In this document: positions 22,946 to 36,021 of the stretch, piece by piece | How the letters are laid out: each line of letters starts with the position of its first letter | Position numbering within the stretch: the first letter of the stretch is position 1 | NCBI GenBank assembly: GCA_028023455.1 | Contig: JAQFVV010000031.1 | Coordinates: 930,001-994,000, forward strand | Source of the DNA: Epiperipatus broadwayi | Taxonomy: Eukaryota > Onychophora > Udeonychophora > Euonychophora > Peripatidae | Reading direction: 5' to 3' | Length of the DNA stretch: 64,000 nt | Made by a program: the position numbers and the translations under genes | Notes under the pieces: generated by a model | Told to the model about the DNA's origin: nothing | What the model saw: only the letters and a program-made list of their open reading frames with translations | Database searches by the model: none

Positions 22946-23795
22946 ATGTACTAACATTGCCATCACCTATTACATGGCAATGTATATATATATTTAAAAG
23001 ATGCTAAAACTTTACTATATAACAAATATTTTATAATTTTGATACTTTTGAATATCGTGGTAAACCCTTTTATCATGTAAAGTTTGTCATTTTGTAAAAA
23101 TTATTTGCATTTAATTTCATTTTATAAGAAAATAAAAAATATAAACAAGATGACATGATCAAATTAATCCATTCTGAAGTTTTGCTTCACTAATTAAATA
23201 TTTTAAAAGCTAGACTTTCATTAATAAAAATACTGTTTCCTTATCCAAGTTTTTTTTTAGGTTTTAAAAATATTTCACTAATAAAATATTTTTGTTTCAT
23301 TTATTTTAACTTTAAATTCTTTTGAGCTGGAATGTTATTTGAACCTTATCAGCTTTTTATATCTTGCTTTTAATTAAGAATTGACTGAAATAGAATTTAT
23401 TAAATGTCTCATCTATCTATGGGCAAATGAACCAAGGCATTCTTGTTATAGTTGGGGACTAGCATAAATAGAGTGTATTGGAGATAAGGACTCTCTTTTC
23501 TATTTGCTCATTGAGCTTTTCCATTCCTGATTTTCCAACAAGAAAATAGCATGATAGAGAATGTCAGTTGAGTAGGGACAAAACCATCTTTCCCGTGCCT
23601 CTTGGGGCTATCTCCGAAATGCTGCCACAAAAAATAGTAATGACCAAGATTGCTGACCGCCAAGCTGATTATCCTAAACTGAAACTCAGAGTGTGAACCA
23701 TCCAGTCATTGACCCAGAGTATTCCGAGGTTATAATCCAATATCTATGTAAAGTTGTTGGTGCTTGCTTATAATTATTAATTAATGTGTTTTTAA

Positions 23796-24600
23796 TAATT
23801 AATAAAACAAGACACAAATTGTGCAACTTGCCTTTAAGCTTGTGCTAAAATGTTCACTAGATAGAGCTTAACACTAAGCTCCAAACAAGCTTTAATTATA
23901 AGTGCCAACAGAGAAAGAATTCAAAATCTCTATAAGAAAATACTCATCTCCAGACCAATTAGTTTTGAGCTTAATGGCTCACCTCAGTGAAGAGTTAGGA
24001 TTTCAACTAGATCTAAAACTCCAACTCAGAGCCCTTATTTAATACGTTACTATCAGTTTGAAAACTTGAATTTTTCAGACATGTAAATGTCTTCAAATCC
24101 AGCCTTACAAACCAGATAGCTATATGGGTCTGAACTCAGTTCAGTTTCATTATATATTAATAGCTAAAGCAATATTACATTTTAGCACAAGCTTAAAGGC
24201 AAGTTGCACAATTTGTGTCTTGTTTTATTAATTATTATAAGTGTACCCTTGAAGGCTTTTGTGATGTAATATTGCTTTAGCTATTAATATATGGTGAAAC
24301 TGAACTGAGTTCAGACCCATATAGCTATCTGGTTTGTAAAGCTGGATTTGAAGACATTTACGTGTCTGAAAAATTCAAGTTTTCAAACTGATAGTAACAT
24401 TAATTAAGTGCTCTGAGTTGATGTTTTAGATCTAGTTTCTGAAATCCTAACTCTTCACTGAGATGAGCCACTAAGCTTGAAAATAATTGGTCTGGAGATG
24501 AGGATTTTCTGATAGAGATTTTGAATTCTTTCTCTGTTGGCACTTATAATTAAAGCTTGTTTGGAGCTAGTGGTAAGCTCCATCTAGTTAATGTGTTTTT
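23796..24600. mobile_element. Inverted-repeat (foldback) insertion with interleaved arms
   Basis: Two inverted-repeat pairs interleave. S (about 23790-23853, AATAAAACAAGACACAAATT...) pairs with S' (24175-24236). L (about 23869-24172, CTCCAAACAAGCTTTAATTA...) pairs with L' (24264-24586). The order is S-L-S'-L'. So S...S' looks like a TIR element, and L' is an inverted second copy of its interior. TTAATGTGTTTTTA occurs on both outer sides (23781 and 24588), like a target or junction duplication. No coding capacity. Confidence 0.7.
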
Positions 24601-25218
24601 ATATATTTATACTTAATCTTTGCTCTCTGTAATCCGTAATATATTCCTTATAATATTAACTCCGATTTCACTTTATGCTAGCTTTATGAGTCAGTGCATT
24701 TTGTTTAATATCTTTTTAAAGTTTTCTTTTGTTTAATATTCCAATTCAGCTCAACCTCACAAGTTTGATCTACAATTGTTTCTTTTTAAAGTAAATAATA
24801 TTTACTGACGCTATAAAGTAAATTATAATGATAATAATTTATTTATCCCTCAGTTTCTATAAGATTTAATGTTTATTATGTTAAAATAGACGTGAGGGGT
24901 TGATCATTCTTATTTGATTTTGTTCATGAAAGAACGCAATTTAGAATTAAGTGTTAATTACTGAAATTGCTCAAATAGGCCAAATAATCTGAAGCTTTAA
25001 TTTTGTTTAAAGCGTATATGGGAAAGTGTAAATGACTAATTAAATGTAAATATTAATTAAAATGTTTTATTAGATATTCGTAGACTGATTCACTATTATA
25101 CATCCCATTATGCAGATGATTGCACTATTTAAAATTATAATATTAAACATTAGCTTTATTCTCATATGTATATTGTACTGCTGGCATAGCTTAACATTTC
25201 TTTAGTATTTCAAATGCT

Positions 25219-25449
25219 TTGTCATTTACCTTTGAGAATCCGAAGTTTTCCTTTCCTCTTAAAATCATTCGTAATCAGGAATTATACTCCTTGTGGAATG
25301 CAAGGCTAAGGTCTTGGATGCTCTATGGGGGATATCGTACGCCAGCTCTCATATCACCAAACCTACTTCAGCCTTCATACAGCTTCGCCATAAGTGTGAG
25401 CATACGTCTTCTTCATGAATATACATCCAATGATGAAGCTATTCTTTGA
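25219..25449 (+). other. Open, GC-richer cassette in LTR E (76 codons)
   Basis: The translation includes KIIRNQELYSLWNARLRSWM. LTR B has a related block (36065-36366), where one frame reads KIIQNQRHYSLS. The block is richer in G+C than its surroundings. It may be an LTR-encoded peptide or a conserved RNA/DNA element. The frame is not shared over its full length, so coding is unproven. Confidence 0.25.
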
Positions 25450-26254
25450 CCATCTGGGCTTTCCTATGTATGTGTTTAACCTTTCTATGTTAGTAGTTAC
25501 AATATCCATTTAATTAAATTATTTTGCTTGTTTTATCCCAGTAAATCATAATGGTATGAGAAATGTGAATCATGTTTAGAGAAGTGTTGTATAGATTCCT
25601 GTAGTGCGCTTGGTTTAAAGTTGCCTACCTTTTAAAGTAATGAACCATTCCCATATACACGTATATTTTTCATTCTCTAATAATAATAAAAATATATATA
25701 TATATGTAAAACAAAAATAAGAGTTTTTAATTTTGCTATAAACAAATGTGGTTTATAACTAACTGTATGACAAATTGCTTGTACTAGTATAAATCAATCA
25801 TCGATCTTTCACTTGTATAAATAGAGCTATTTTGGCATATTGAATTCTTGCACATGATCTAAAGTGACCTATTGTAAAATTCAGATGTAAAGACTATACA
25901 ATGGACAAAGATAATGCTGTGAAAATGGGTTGGAGCAAGATAGAGAAGAATAGGGGGAAAACTTAGGGTGGGTAATGGAAAGGGAAAGTTAAGTGGCTAA
26001 CAGGCTTCCCTGAGCATAGTGGTTGAGAGATTCCTGACTCCCGAGAAAAAAGTCATAGTGCACCCATCCCATCATATCAGTGATTTTAAATGTTTTATTT
26101 TTAGCAAGTACTATTTTATTTTGCTAAACATTTTGAATCAATTTCATTGTTTATCTTTTAAGCAATTTATTAAAAAAATATGTGAATAAATTTCAATTAT
26201 AGTTAAGATTTATTATTATAAGATTTGAAATATCAGGCACTCTTACACTTGGAG

Positions 26255-26580
26255 CCTAATTGTAAATATAGGGGATTTGAACACAGACTTTCAAGTCCCT
26301 TCACTATCCACACTATTTCATACTACTGATACACATGTCCATACACATGCAGAAAAGATAAACAATCAATACACATATTTCGTGTTAAGCCAACACTCAC
26401 TCACTGATTATATATATATATGTGTATGGGAGATGGTAGTCTGGACCAACTGATGAGTGCTGATTTAGCACGAAATACTAATATGGTGATTATTTATCTT
26501 TTCTGCATGTGTGTGTTCTTGTGTATCAGTAGTATGAGATAGTGTGAATAGTGAAAGGGCTTGAAAGATTTATACATTTT
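26255..26580. mobile_element. Foldback MITE of the GGGGATTTGAAC family, copy 1
   Basis: The left half (GGGATTTGAACACAGACTTT, TTCACTATCCACACTATTTC, GCAGAAAAGATAAACAATCA) is complementary to the right half (TGATTATTTATCTTTTCTGC, GAGATAGTGTGAATAGTGAA). The outer ends are eroded on the right. The loop holds a (TA)n tract and CTGGACCAACTGATGAGTGC. Relatives at 27163, 31898 and 56785. Confidence 0.75.
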
Positions 26581-27162
26581 TAAATTCATAATATTAATTA
26601 AAAAATAGCCAATATTGAAAACTTTTTATTTTTCATGAAAATACTTTAAAATGTCTTTTGTTTTTACTTTCTATTTTAATTTTGAAAAATGTAATTATAA
26701 AAACATAATAATTCTATTTAGAAGATAATAAACCTTCCCACTTATGCCCTTACATAATATTAAATCAACATGTTAAATGGAATGAGACTCTCATTCCAGC
26801 CACAAGATAAAGACTTTGAGAAAATAAAAATGGCCGGCTTATTTTTAATTCTAAATGCACTTATATAGGCCATATTAAGTGTCTTGAAACGAGAGCATGA
26901 ATATATTAAATCATTCACTTTACATCCATTTCTTTTGATAATCTTAATAACACATGAAATATTATAATTTACTCCTGCTAATACTAAATAACGTTAACTG
27001 TGTAATAATCAATGAATTTTATTAGCCAGTGTCATTTTCTTTAGCAAATATTTACAAACTTAAGTCTGAATATCTATTTCTAGTCACTTAACTCCCCCTT
27101 CCCCTGAGAATGTTGTTTAACAAATATCCTGTGCCTGTGTTAAAATTTAATAAATATATACA

Positions 27163-27237
27163 TTATGTAAATATAGGGAATTTGAACTCACTTTGAAAGT
27201 CTGAGTTCAAATCCCCTATATTTACAATTAAGCTCCA
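27163..27237. mobile_element. Foldback MITE of the GGGGATTTGAAC family, miniature copy
   Basis: TGTAAATATAGGGAATTTGA on the left and TCAAATCCCCTATATTTACA on the right are near-perfect complements with a loop of about 10 bp. This is the family's terminal sequence with the whole centre removed. Confidence 0.75.
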
Positions 27238-27743
27238 TGTATATGAAGAATGCCTTTATTTCAAATTATATATATTCTGTGGGAAATATTATTTTTGAAT
27301 AAGTGAAAATTTAATTGTGAAGTACTTTATAACTAATTTTCTTTTATATATTTATAGACATCATTTTTGAATAAATGATGGATCTAATTGTGTAATACTT
27401 CACAACTAACTTCAATTTTTTTACATTAAATATTAGATTAATAATTAATGTATTTTATTAAGTTATTTAAATAGTGTATGTATGATATACATGTTTCTGC
27501 AATACTTAATTTTGATTTAATATTCAAATCAGTTGTTTAATAAATAACTGAATGGGTGATATGTATAAAGACACTGAACATTTGACTTATAAGGCAATGT
27601 ATAATATGTGTGCCTTTTTATTATGTTATTCTTTACTTAAGATCCTGCATTTTGTGTCGTGACATATATTATTTGTGTATTAAACCATATAACCATCTTT
27701 TCTTTTCCTTGCACAAGCTATTAAAATGGTAGCAAATCTGCAT
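27238..27743. other. AT-rich spacer, nothing recognised
   Basis: There is a short direct repeat (CATTTTTGAATAA) near 27291 and 27363 with similar followers (TTGTGAAGTACTT / TTGTGTAATACTT). This may be a local 70-bp tandem duplication. Confidence 0.45.
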
Positions 27744-28420
27744 TGAAACACTAAAAAGTGCACTGCAGATCTTTGTTTCACCTTTGCTTACATCTTACCT
27801 ACTCTCATACACTATTTCAAGTCCTAAACTTATCGTAGTGTGTGCGTACTGCACATATATACTGAAATCCTGCCAAATTTAGACTTCTAATGGGGTACCC
27901 ATGGGTTTAATCGCAATTAAATTTCTTTTAACAGTTTTATTTCAAACTGTCAAATATATATACATATTCATTTAAAAGTAGGTCGTTTAAAGTTGTTTTG
28001 TTTAGATCTGTTTAAAGTTGGTAAATATTACATTCATAATATTTGTTTTCATTTAATATAAAATAATATTCAACTCTAAATAGATTTAAACATTTAGAAT
28101 TTAAAAAGTGAATAATTTTGTTATTTTTATTTTAAAAATCATGCCACAAAATCTTATGTAGAAAATAAATGAGGCTGGGTAAAAAAAACAATAGTAACTA
28201 ATTTTAACCTGTTTATGCCAAGTTTTACTAAGAGGTTTTTTCTATCAAGATTAAAATAATAGAGGTTCACTAGCAAATTTAATTAAATAATCATAATCAG
28301 AATACCTGGGAATGTAAGTATGTTAAAAATTAATTAAAATCTAAGTGCTTTCCTTGGGTTTCTGATTTAATTAATTAATGGATTTTATCACCAGAGAGCT
28401 ATAGCATTGCATAGTCTTGG

Positions 28421-28429
28421 TATAAAAGT
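28421..28429 (+). promoter_or_regulatory. TATA box of LTR D
   Basis: TATAAAAGT, followed about 30 bp later by the ATTCTG repeat array; same relative position as in LTR A. Confidence 0.5.
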
Positions 28430-28452
28430 AAGGATGATTATTAATGAGTTTT

Positions 28453-28620
28453 ATTATTCTGTTAGATTAGAGAAAGATTTCTGAGATTATTCTGCTTGAC
28501 TATTCTGAGTTATTCAGAGTTATGATTCTGCTAGATTATCCCGAGTTTTTATTCTGAGTTATTATTCAGAGCTTGTATTCTGTTTGATTATTCTGTGTTT
28601 TATTCTGCTTAATAATTCAT
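28453..28620 (+). repeat. ATTCTG leader-repeat array of LTR D
   Basis: About ten degenerate units (ATTCTGTTAG, ATTCTGCTTG, ATTCTGAGTT, ATTCAGAGTT, ATTCTGCTAG, ATTCTGTTTG, ATTCTGCTTA) spaced 10-25 bp. Confidence 0.6.
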
Positions 28621-30669
28621 TATATTTCTTGTAATTCTTCATTATTATTCTGCGTTTCGTTCATGAAGAATTATTGATTGACAGTTACCAGCAAGATCTA
28701 AAAGTTTATCCAAAGAAATCACCTTATGGATCCTAGATAGAAGCAAATTTTGTCAGTTTTAATAATAGCCAACTTTAAAACGATGGAGTAAAAAAAAGAC
28801 AGTAGGCTATCTTCCCTCAGGAATGATGAGCTTGCCATCCGTCGTTCACCATCTGACGTCCTGTTATACCATCTAATGCCCGACTTAACTATCCTAATAG
28901 GTCAGAATGCTGCTGATAAAACCCATCTTTAATGCTGTCTAAATAATGTTGCTGAATCCCATCAAATTCATAGATTAAGAATGAACTGAAACTGCTCAAG
29001 AAATCCATTGAAGTCCTCGAAAGTGCGCATGGACTCTTTTCTTAAAAGCTGAGGTAATAAAAATTAACCAGAGATATCTCATAAATCCCAATCTGTAGCT
29101 ACTTTTGTTCTACTTAATAATTATATTTATTCCTTCAGTTCTTTTAATGCATGTTTAATTCCTACTTGGATTAATATTTTCTTTATATATCTATTTATGT
29201 CTCATTTTATTCTTTATTATAATGTGCTTGAATAAACCTCACTGATCGACCCAACAATATATTCCCTTTTTTAAAAATACTATTTAGACAAACTGCCATC
29301 TTGATGCTGACTTAATTGTTAAATTACCCCTCTTATTGTTTTAAATATTTTTGCTTCGCTCATCCGAGGGTTTATTCTCTATAAATGTTCTCACATGGGA
29401 ACGAAAGTACTGGATAATTCATTCTTATCCAAATATATTTGCTCTATAAATTCTGTAAAATATTTTAAATTAATCCACTCAAGCATGTGCGAATTATGTA
29501 GGGAAGTTTTATATAAATGTTTGGTTGCCTCACTATTTATTAAAACTGCAATTATGCATTTGCCTCCCTATTTTAATTGATATTAAAATATATTTTATAT
29601 TTTCATGTAAATTAATTTTAAATTAGTTATTTTATTTGTTTAATTTTGATGGGGAGTATGCGGGCCATCAGAAAATCAAATTTAAAAGAGAGCTATTCTG
29701 CCCATTTATAAACTACCCTTTTAATTATTTATATATTTTGTAACTAATTGTGTGTTTCCAATGAACGTTCTGGGGTGTTGAGAATTACATTCTACTTTTC
29801 CAAGGGCATCGATGGCTAAGATCATATCCTAATTTCCTCCATGGTTCCCAGTAGAGGGTAACATGAAACATCTCACATGGGAATGAATTGTGTATGTCTC
29901 TATAGTCACAAAGCTCCTGGGTGTGGGTCAGGCTTGGGCTGTTCTAGGTGACTAGAGACCTCCCGGATAAATGGTGACCTGCCTATCCATGACCATAATA
30001 ATTTTATTCACTTTATTTCTTTTGTAAAGCCACGGTTTCAACATACCACACTCCATCCTTAATACCATATCTTGCTGGCACCACCATATTTTTCCCTTAT
30101 GAATTTAGTATTACATTTATAGCTCTGTCTTATACTTAAAACTCCAGGAGTTGCCCAAGTTATTCTCATATCAAATGCAAATATTTTCCCTATTTTTTAA
30201 TTAGTTAATTTGTTTTCTTTAGCTCTGTGTAACCTGCATATACTTATATTATCATAGTACAATTAGGCACATTATAATAACTTAATCCAAGTATAGAATA
30301 CTGTAAAGTAATCTTTATATAGCTATCAAATGTGTATAGCTAATGTTGTAAATAAATTAATGTTAATAACTATTATATTTGGATTGATTCATTACATTTC
30401 TTTTATTCATTTATCCCTGTGGTCTAAATTACATACCATATAAACTGATATGTATCTTTGGCATATCTATAGTTCTTGTTAGGCAAATCTAAAGCTATTT
30501 AGTTTAGAGTCTTGTTTCTCCCTGACCACTGGCACCAGCAAAAAACTATTCTTTAGTAGCATCAGGTGTTATCACATAGGTGGTGCTGTGGAATTGAGAC
30601 TTTGGATTCAAATGTGGGATTTCAGGGAGGCAACTCCTACCTCCATATTTCCAACCAAAGACTCATCAA

Positions 30670-31290
30670 ACTAACAAAACACTGACATCTTCCCCCAAAG
30701 TATGTTGACTTCCTCATTAAAGTAAATCTGGAAGCCCTTCCCGCAAATGCCTTTCTCTACTATAAGAGAGGCTTCAAAAATCTAGCAAGCACATGCGTAC
30801 TCTGCCAGAGAGAAGATGAAACCACCAACCACATGCTAACAAACTGCCCAAGTCTACAAAAGCTCCAATCAGCATTACAGAACTGATTCAAGAACCAAAC
30901 CCACAACTCTTTGTCTCTAACCAATGTGATAGATCAAGGAACTTATGCACAGCTTAGACTGGCAACATTTGTGAACTTTACAATCTGGTCTCTTCGATGT
31001 AAGCTGGTCATAAGCAAGTCTGAATACCCGAACATTGAGACAGCCTTATATCAAATGCTGAATAAAATTTGCAAAACAGACTTTTCCACAACCTACTTTA
31101 GCATTGCAGAAAACACATGGGCCCTAGTTGATCTACCCAGTGAAGAAGTGCTCTAAGATTACTCCTGAACACAACACCACAGATCTTTATAACACAAGCA
31201 TATAAAGCATTGTAATAACCTGTATAATCCATAGTAACAATATGTAAAACCAATGTAACCATTGTATATTTCGTCAATAAAGTTGAAAGT
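30670..31290 (+). pseudogene. 3' end of a CR1/Jockey/L2-type LINE (C-terminal zinc-knuckle region plus 3' UTR)
   Basis: In one frame from about 30705, the protein reads VDFLIKVNLEALPANAFLYY, then CVLCQREDETTNHMLTNC, one TGA stop (30882), and then the 81-codon frame ending SEEVL-stop at 31156. C-x2-C-x(8)-H-x4-C is the CCHC motif found near the C-terminus of many non-LTR retrotransposon ORF2 proteins, here downstream of a lost RT. The 3' UTR (31157-about 31290) ends near TCAATAAAGTTGAAAG with an AATAAA signal, as expected for a 5'-truncated LINE copy. The clade cannot be fixed without the RT. Confidence 0.7.
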
Positions 31291-31897
31291 AAGACTTTTC
31301 TTTTTATTATAAGCACTACAAGTAAATGCCACTTAAATAATATAAATATTATACTTTATTTAAAAACTTTATGAAGTTTGGAAAAATAGGAATGCTGTAA
31401 ATAAATAAGCAAGATGCCATTTCAAAAAAAATATCATTTGGTGTGCTTTTCAATTTAAATGTTGAGTGTAAATTGATGAAAAAATGATAAGCCAACAAAA
31501 TAGTGTTAATTACAATTTTTAAAAAGCAGTATTTTAGTAAATCATCATTAAATAAGTTACTATTAATATATATTGTAAATTCATGCATCCTGAATGCAAA
31601 GTTTTATTTATATTAGTGACCACTTCAAATACAACAAATTTCTAAGACCTGACCAAAAAAAAAAAAAATCATCAACAAATAAATCTTAAATGTGTACATA
31701 ATTAAAAAATTTGGTCCAATGTTATAAAAGATAAAAAGCTTTATTATTAAAAATAATAAAAATAAGCATAATAAATGAAGCGGAAATTTTTTTCCGGGTT
31801 ACCCATTATGAATTTTTTTTTTAAATGCTAAATTACATATTTATTAACAGAAAGAAAAGAGAAAAAAAAGATAGATTGTCCCCATTATTTAAAAATT
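31291..31897. other. AT-rich spacer, nothing recognised
   Basis: Frame 31588-31349 (minus) has no recognised motif. Confidence 0.45.
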
Positions 31898-32135
31898 ATA
31901 TCTTTAGAGGGGATTAGAACACAGACTTTCAAGCTTCCTTCTGCTATCCACTCCTTCTTATAATACACATGATCACTCACATACATGTGAAAAAGATATG
32001 AAATACACATATATTAGAGATCATTTATCTTTTTCACATGAAAAATGTGGTCATGTGTGTAAGTTATATAAGATGGAGTGGATAGCTGAAGGGAGGTTGA
32101 AAATCTGTTCAAACCCTCTCTAATTATATCTAAAG
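31898..32135. mobile_element. Foldback MITE of the GGGGATTTGAAC family, copy 2
   Basis: The left half (GAGGGGATTAGAACACAGAC, GCTATCCACTCCTTCTTATA, ATGTGAAAAAGAT) is complementary to the right half (ATCTTTTTCACAT, TATAAGATGGAGTGGATAGC, GAAAATCTGTTCAAACCCTC). This is the same design as 26255-26580. Confidence 0.75.
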
Positions 32136-33910
32136 TTCAGTATATACATTATACTTGTATTGTAAATATTACAAATCCTATCCTTGTATAATACATGCGG
32201 TTCTCTACTTTTGTACATTCTACTATTCGCTATTTCATACACATTTCCTACTTTCAATGTTTATCGATATATATGACAATGTGCCATACGTTCATATAAT
32301 GATTTTCCTTTTCTAATTCCTCCCCACCTCTCTGTCATGAATTACATTCATTTTCAGCATCACAGGTTCAGTTTTGAGTGTGGACATTTTGAATTAGGGC
32401 ATGTTTAAGTTGTGTCTTGTCAGTTTATGTTAGAACGTGTGCTATATCACTTTATGTAAATTTCTGTTTTGGTGAAAAAATTTGCCCTCATTAATTTATA
32501 AACATGAGAGAAAATTGAAAGAAACAGCAATGTTAATATAAACAAAACAATATCTCCAAGGTCTCATAATCTCCCTACGATCGAGCTGAAGATGGGGAAT
32601 AATTTAAGCCGATCGACAAAACAAAAAAAAATAAATAATATATCCAAATTCATACACTATCAAGTTAATCTTCATTATGTTTTTAAACTTTTTTAGTATT
32701 ATTTGACTAGATTTTATATGTATATGATTGTGTCACGCCGTCTATATACTATATTTAGTCTCATTTTTTCCTCAATTAAAATTTTAAAAATTTAGATAAA
32801 AAATATTTTCAAAGTATAAAAATTTATTATATATTAAGAATTCTTTGAATTTTTTTTTTAAATAGAAACATACTATTTAGCAGAAATATACATACACATA
32901 TATTTTGAAAATTCTTTTTGATGTTTTTTTTACATCGATCTACATTCTCAAGTCAAATGTTTTTATTTTGGTGTCTATAAAAATAAACTAATCACTTAAT
33001 TGTAAATATTATTTTTTAAATAATCAGAATGGAATATAAATATATCTTAATTTTGGTTTGTATGAATGAAAAGATCTCTCACTTTCCACGTTTTTTTCTT
33101 TCAAGATAATTTATGGAGTTTTTTCCTTATTTTTTTTTTTTTTTAGAGAAAAAAAATATTTAAATAGAAATTTAGATGATGAATATATAGAACTTTTAAG
33201 TAAAACAAAAAACTTCTCATGCTGTCAAAATTTTGGTTGAAAAATAAATAAAGTAATGATAAACAATGAAGCAGGTAAGAAAAAAAAGAGTTTATAAAAC
33301 CTGATCGATGATCTTTTAATAAGAGTTAGGGCATTTTGTAAAAAAAGAATAGAAATATTGAAACAGATATCAATTTGAAGAATGGAAGAGATGTGGTTAG
33401 AAATATAGACATATTAAAAAGATTACTTATAGAAAAAAAAGAAAAATTGGATTGATTATTTTTAATTAACAGTAAAAAAAAAAAAATTATGATGATTTAT
33501 TTATTTGAAACAATTGGCAAAATTGAGAGATATAAAAACGAAAAAAAAAAAGGTGAGATACTTGAAAAATAAGTTAGGATCAACCTTTTTGGGGAAATAA
33601 CTAATATTATTTTCAATCTAAATGAACAAATAGTTGCTGAATTCTGTTGAAATCAAAGATAGAGTTACAATTGATAATTTAAAAAAAATATATGCATGAA
33701 CATTTTTATATTTACAAACATACTATTATTATCATTGGCAATGTTTTGCAAATGAATGTAATCATCATCCCAGAAAAATAAATGTGTAAAAGACAAAAAC
33801 AAAAAATTAAAAATGAATTTTACAATGCAAACTATAAAACCCATCTATGAAATACAAATATATCTATACACATTTATCATATACTATTTAAAAACTGACA
33901 TCATGCAATA
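32136..33910. other. AT-rich stretch, nothing recognised
   Basis: No protein motif. It holds poly-T and poly-A runs near 33130, 33475 and 33540. Confidence 0.5.
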
Positions 33911-33914
33911 TTAT

Positions 33915-34330
33915 CTTTTAACAAATTCTGCAGTAACTTTTCTTGCTGACAAACTTGAATGCCTCTTTTAATTATAGTTCTCCATCACTGTTATGTATCT
34001 CTTCAGAGAATCTTTTGAGATAATTTTTAAAATAAAAATAGATTTATATGTCCCATAAAAACTATGCCAAATTTCTTATAAAATAATTTTTTAAAAAATA
34101 TATTTCTCTTAAACAACTTCACATCTCATTTCAATCAAAATATGCCCTTGTAAATTTAGATCTACAATATAATATCATTCTGATTGTTCTTGATAGTGTT
34201 TGTTCTTAATAGTGTATCTTCAAAATATTAGAGCTTTATAAAGAGGAATTTTTCCAGTGTTTTTATATTAGAGCAATATAGAATATGTGTTTCACTTCCA
34301 TACAATAAATTAAGAATAGTAATAGCTATT
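33915..34330 (-). pseudogene. C-terminal fragment of a LINE ORF2 (YGSET type)
   Basis: The minus-strand frame from about 34318 reads LLYGSETHILYCSNIKTLEK, then FLFIKL and a stop. Further on, another frame gives WRTIIKRGIQVCQQEKLLQN near 33985-33920. LLYGSETW...L...HI..LE.F is the conserved block after the RT thumb of many LINE proteins, and the last piece looks like the extreme C-terminus. Several stops and shifts. Nothing of the RT core is seen upstream (higher coordinates). Confidence 0.55.
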
Positions 34331-34848
34331 TACAACTAATTTAGTAGAAATAATTATGTGAGAAACACTGATATTTTATTAAATTCTGCAACAGTACATT
34401 GAAGTCTGTCTATATAACTCATTATTTAAGTCCATCTTTCCACCACTAAGCTACTTACTTACAGTGATATTGAAGCAATCAATGTCTAATCATCATTGAT
34501 GCTTCATGTTTCACCATCTAGACTAACCTCCTAGGGGTCCACAATTCAGACCTTGCTATAAATATATGCTATTCATTCACACACTGTATGCCGAATCATT
34601 CTAAAGATGAGTAAAATTAATTTTTGTTTAGTAAAAATGAAACAGTAGTTTGAGTGATGCGTATATATATATTATGACTAAAGCAATAATTTTATTGCTG
34701 GGAAATATGTTTGCTTATATATTTGTAATTATTTTTATATCTGTGTGTATTTAATGTAACAACAAAGAAAAATGGGGAAGGCTTGAAATACTGAAATTAT
34801 CTTTATCACTAGTCAGATCGTTGTCTATAATTAAAATTTATAAATCTT

Positions 34849-35000
34849 AATTAAAATCGAAAAACAAATCATTTATCAGTTGTTGTCAAATGATTTGAAT
34901 TCAGCTTGTTGCTTTTAATTAGAATTGTCAATCGCAATTAAGATCGAAAACAAACCGTTTATCAGTTGTTGTCAAATGATTTAAAATAGCTAAAAATTGT
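34849..35000 (+). repeat. 86-bp tandem duplication in LTR B
   Basis: ATTTATCAGTTGTTGTCAAA recurs 86 bp apart (34872 and 34958), each preceded by AATTAA(A/G)ATCGAAAA. Confidence 0.8.
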
Positions 35001-35116
35001 ATTTCGAGCCTTATCTGTATAAAAACATGTTATTAATTAAAAGTTCTTTGTAAGGGGATTATAGAGATAGGATTGGTATATGAAATTGCATTTTGGGCAG
35101 TATTAAAATGTTATAA

Positions 35117-35125
35117 AAGGAGTCA
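35117..35125 (+). promoter_or_regulatory. TATA box of LTR B
   Basis: TATAAAAGG, 646 bp into the LTR and followed by TTTCAGTTTTTAGTTAAG and GTTCAGAGGAGTTTTTAG repeats, as in A and D. Confidence 0.55.
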
Positions 35126-36021
35126 CAGAACACAAGTGGTTTAGTTTTACTTTCAGTTTTTAGTTAAGTTCAGAGGAGTTTTTAGTCAGTTGAGTTTAAT
35201 TACTGTTAAGAAGCCAACACAAGTTCTGCGTGATGAAGCGTGAGTAGGGGAATCTTTTCACCTTTTTCTTCTCTCGAAAAACTGTCTACCAGCCATCAAA
35301 ATTCCATCGGACTGGCCATATGAGATGACGTAGAATTTCCAACCTGCCACTATGCTGATATATTAGGTAAAATCATGTAATTTAGAGCTGCCTTAATATG
35401 AACATTCATGGGTGATTTATAATTTGCAGCTAAATTAATTCATAGATCCATTTATGATGTTTTGCTAGTTTTGCTCGTAAACTCTCTCTCTCTATAATCC
35501 TTTATTAATTCTAAATATACGTTGCTTTCACGCTTAATTTTTGTTTATATAACTTTATGCGGCTCAATTAAATGTATACAACTTATTTTGTTTAATATAT
35601 ATATTATTTTCTCTAATATGTCGGTATCAATCAATCTTGCGACTTTAATTAAATTCATTAGTAAAATTATATTCATTTGTTTATTTAAAATAGAAATCAT
35701 TCACTAGGTTGGTTGAATACCTAAAAGTATTTTATTGTGGTTGTTTATTTTATTTGTTTAGTTGCCTTTATAAAAGATCGCGACACTTAATAAGAAATTC
35801 TATTTTTTTTCTTACCATTGCCTGAAGGGCGAATTCTACCAGTTAATACATATTTGGGAATCGATTCTTTAAATATAAATGTTGTTAGTTTAATAATATT
35901 ATAAACAGAAGTGTTATTATTCATTATGATTAGTTAAATGACTCAGAATTGAAAGCAGATTATTGCGCAAGAGGTTAGACAATTTCCAAACTTTAAATAA
36001 TATTATACAATTATATAAACG

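Larger units (their letters stand above)
23460..26060 (+). mobile_element. LTR relic E (B-like), interrupted by an inverted-repeat insertion
   Basis: CATAAATAG at 23464 could be a TATA box and CTATGTAAAG near 23748 a donor like those of LTRs A, B and D. After the 23796-24600 insertion, the sequence resumes with CTCTGTAATCC...TTATGCTAGC, like CTCTATAATCC...TTATGCGGC in LTR B. The 25243-25440 block (AAAATCATTCGTAATCAG, TGTGGAATG, TTCAGCC) then aligns with 36102-36260 of LTR B. Neither end is defined. Confidence 0.4.
27744..29997 (+). mobile_element. Solo LTR or LTR relic D
   Basis: It starts TGAAACACTAAAAAG and pairs with TTTGTTTCA 37 nt on, the same terminal hairpin layout as LTRs A and B. 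A TATA box (TATAAAAGT, 28421) lies 677 bp in, against 621 in A and 646 in B. An array of ATTCTG units follows (28453-28620). GAG|GTAATA near 29052 resembles a splice donor. The end, near CCATGACCATAATA (about 29997), is like TTTTGACCGGTACAATA of B. The length would be about 2.25 kb, as in A. No matching target duplication found, so the 3' end is approximate. Confidence 0.5.

Noticed and set aside
26400-26430. A promoter from the TATATATATATA run
   Set aside because: It is a dinucleotide repeat in the loop of a foldback element; such runs occur all over the window.
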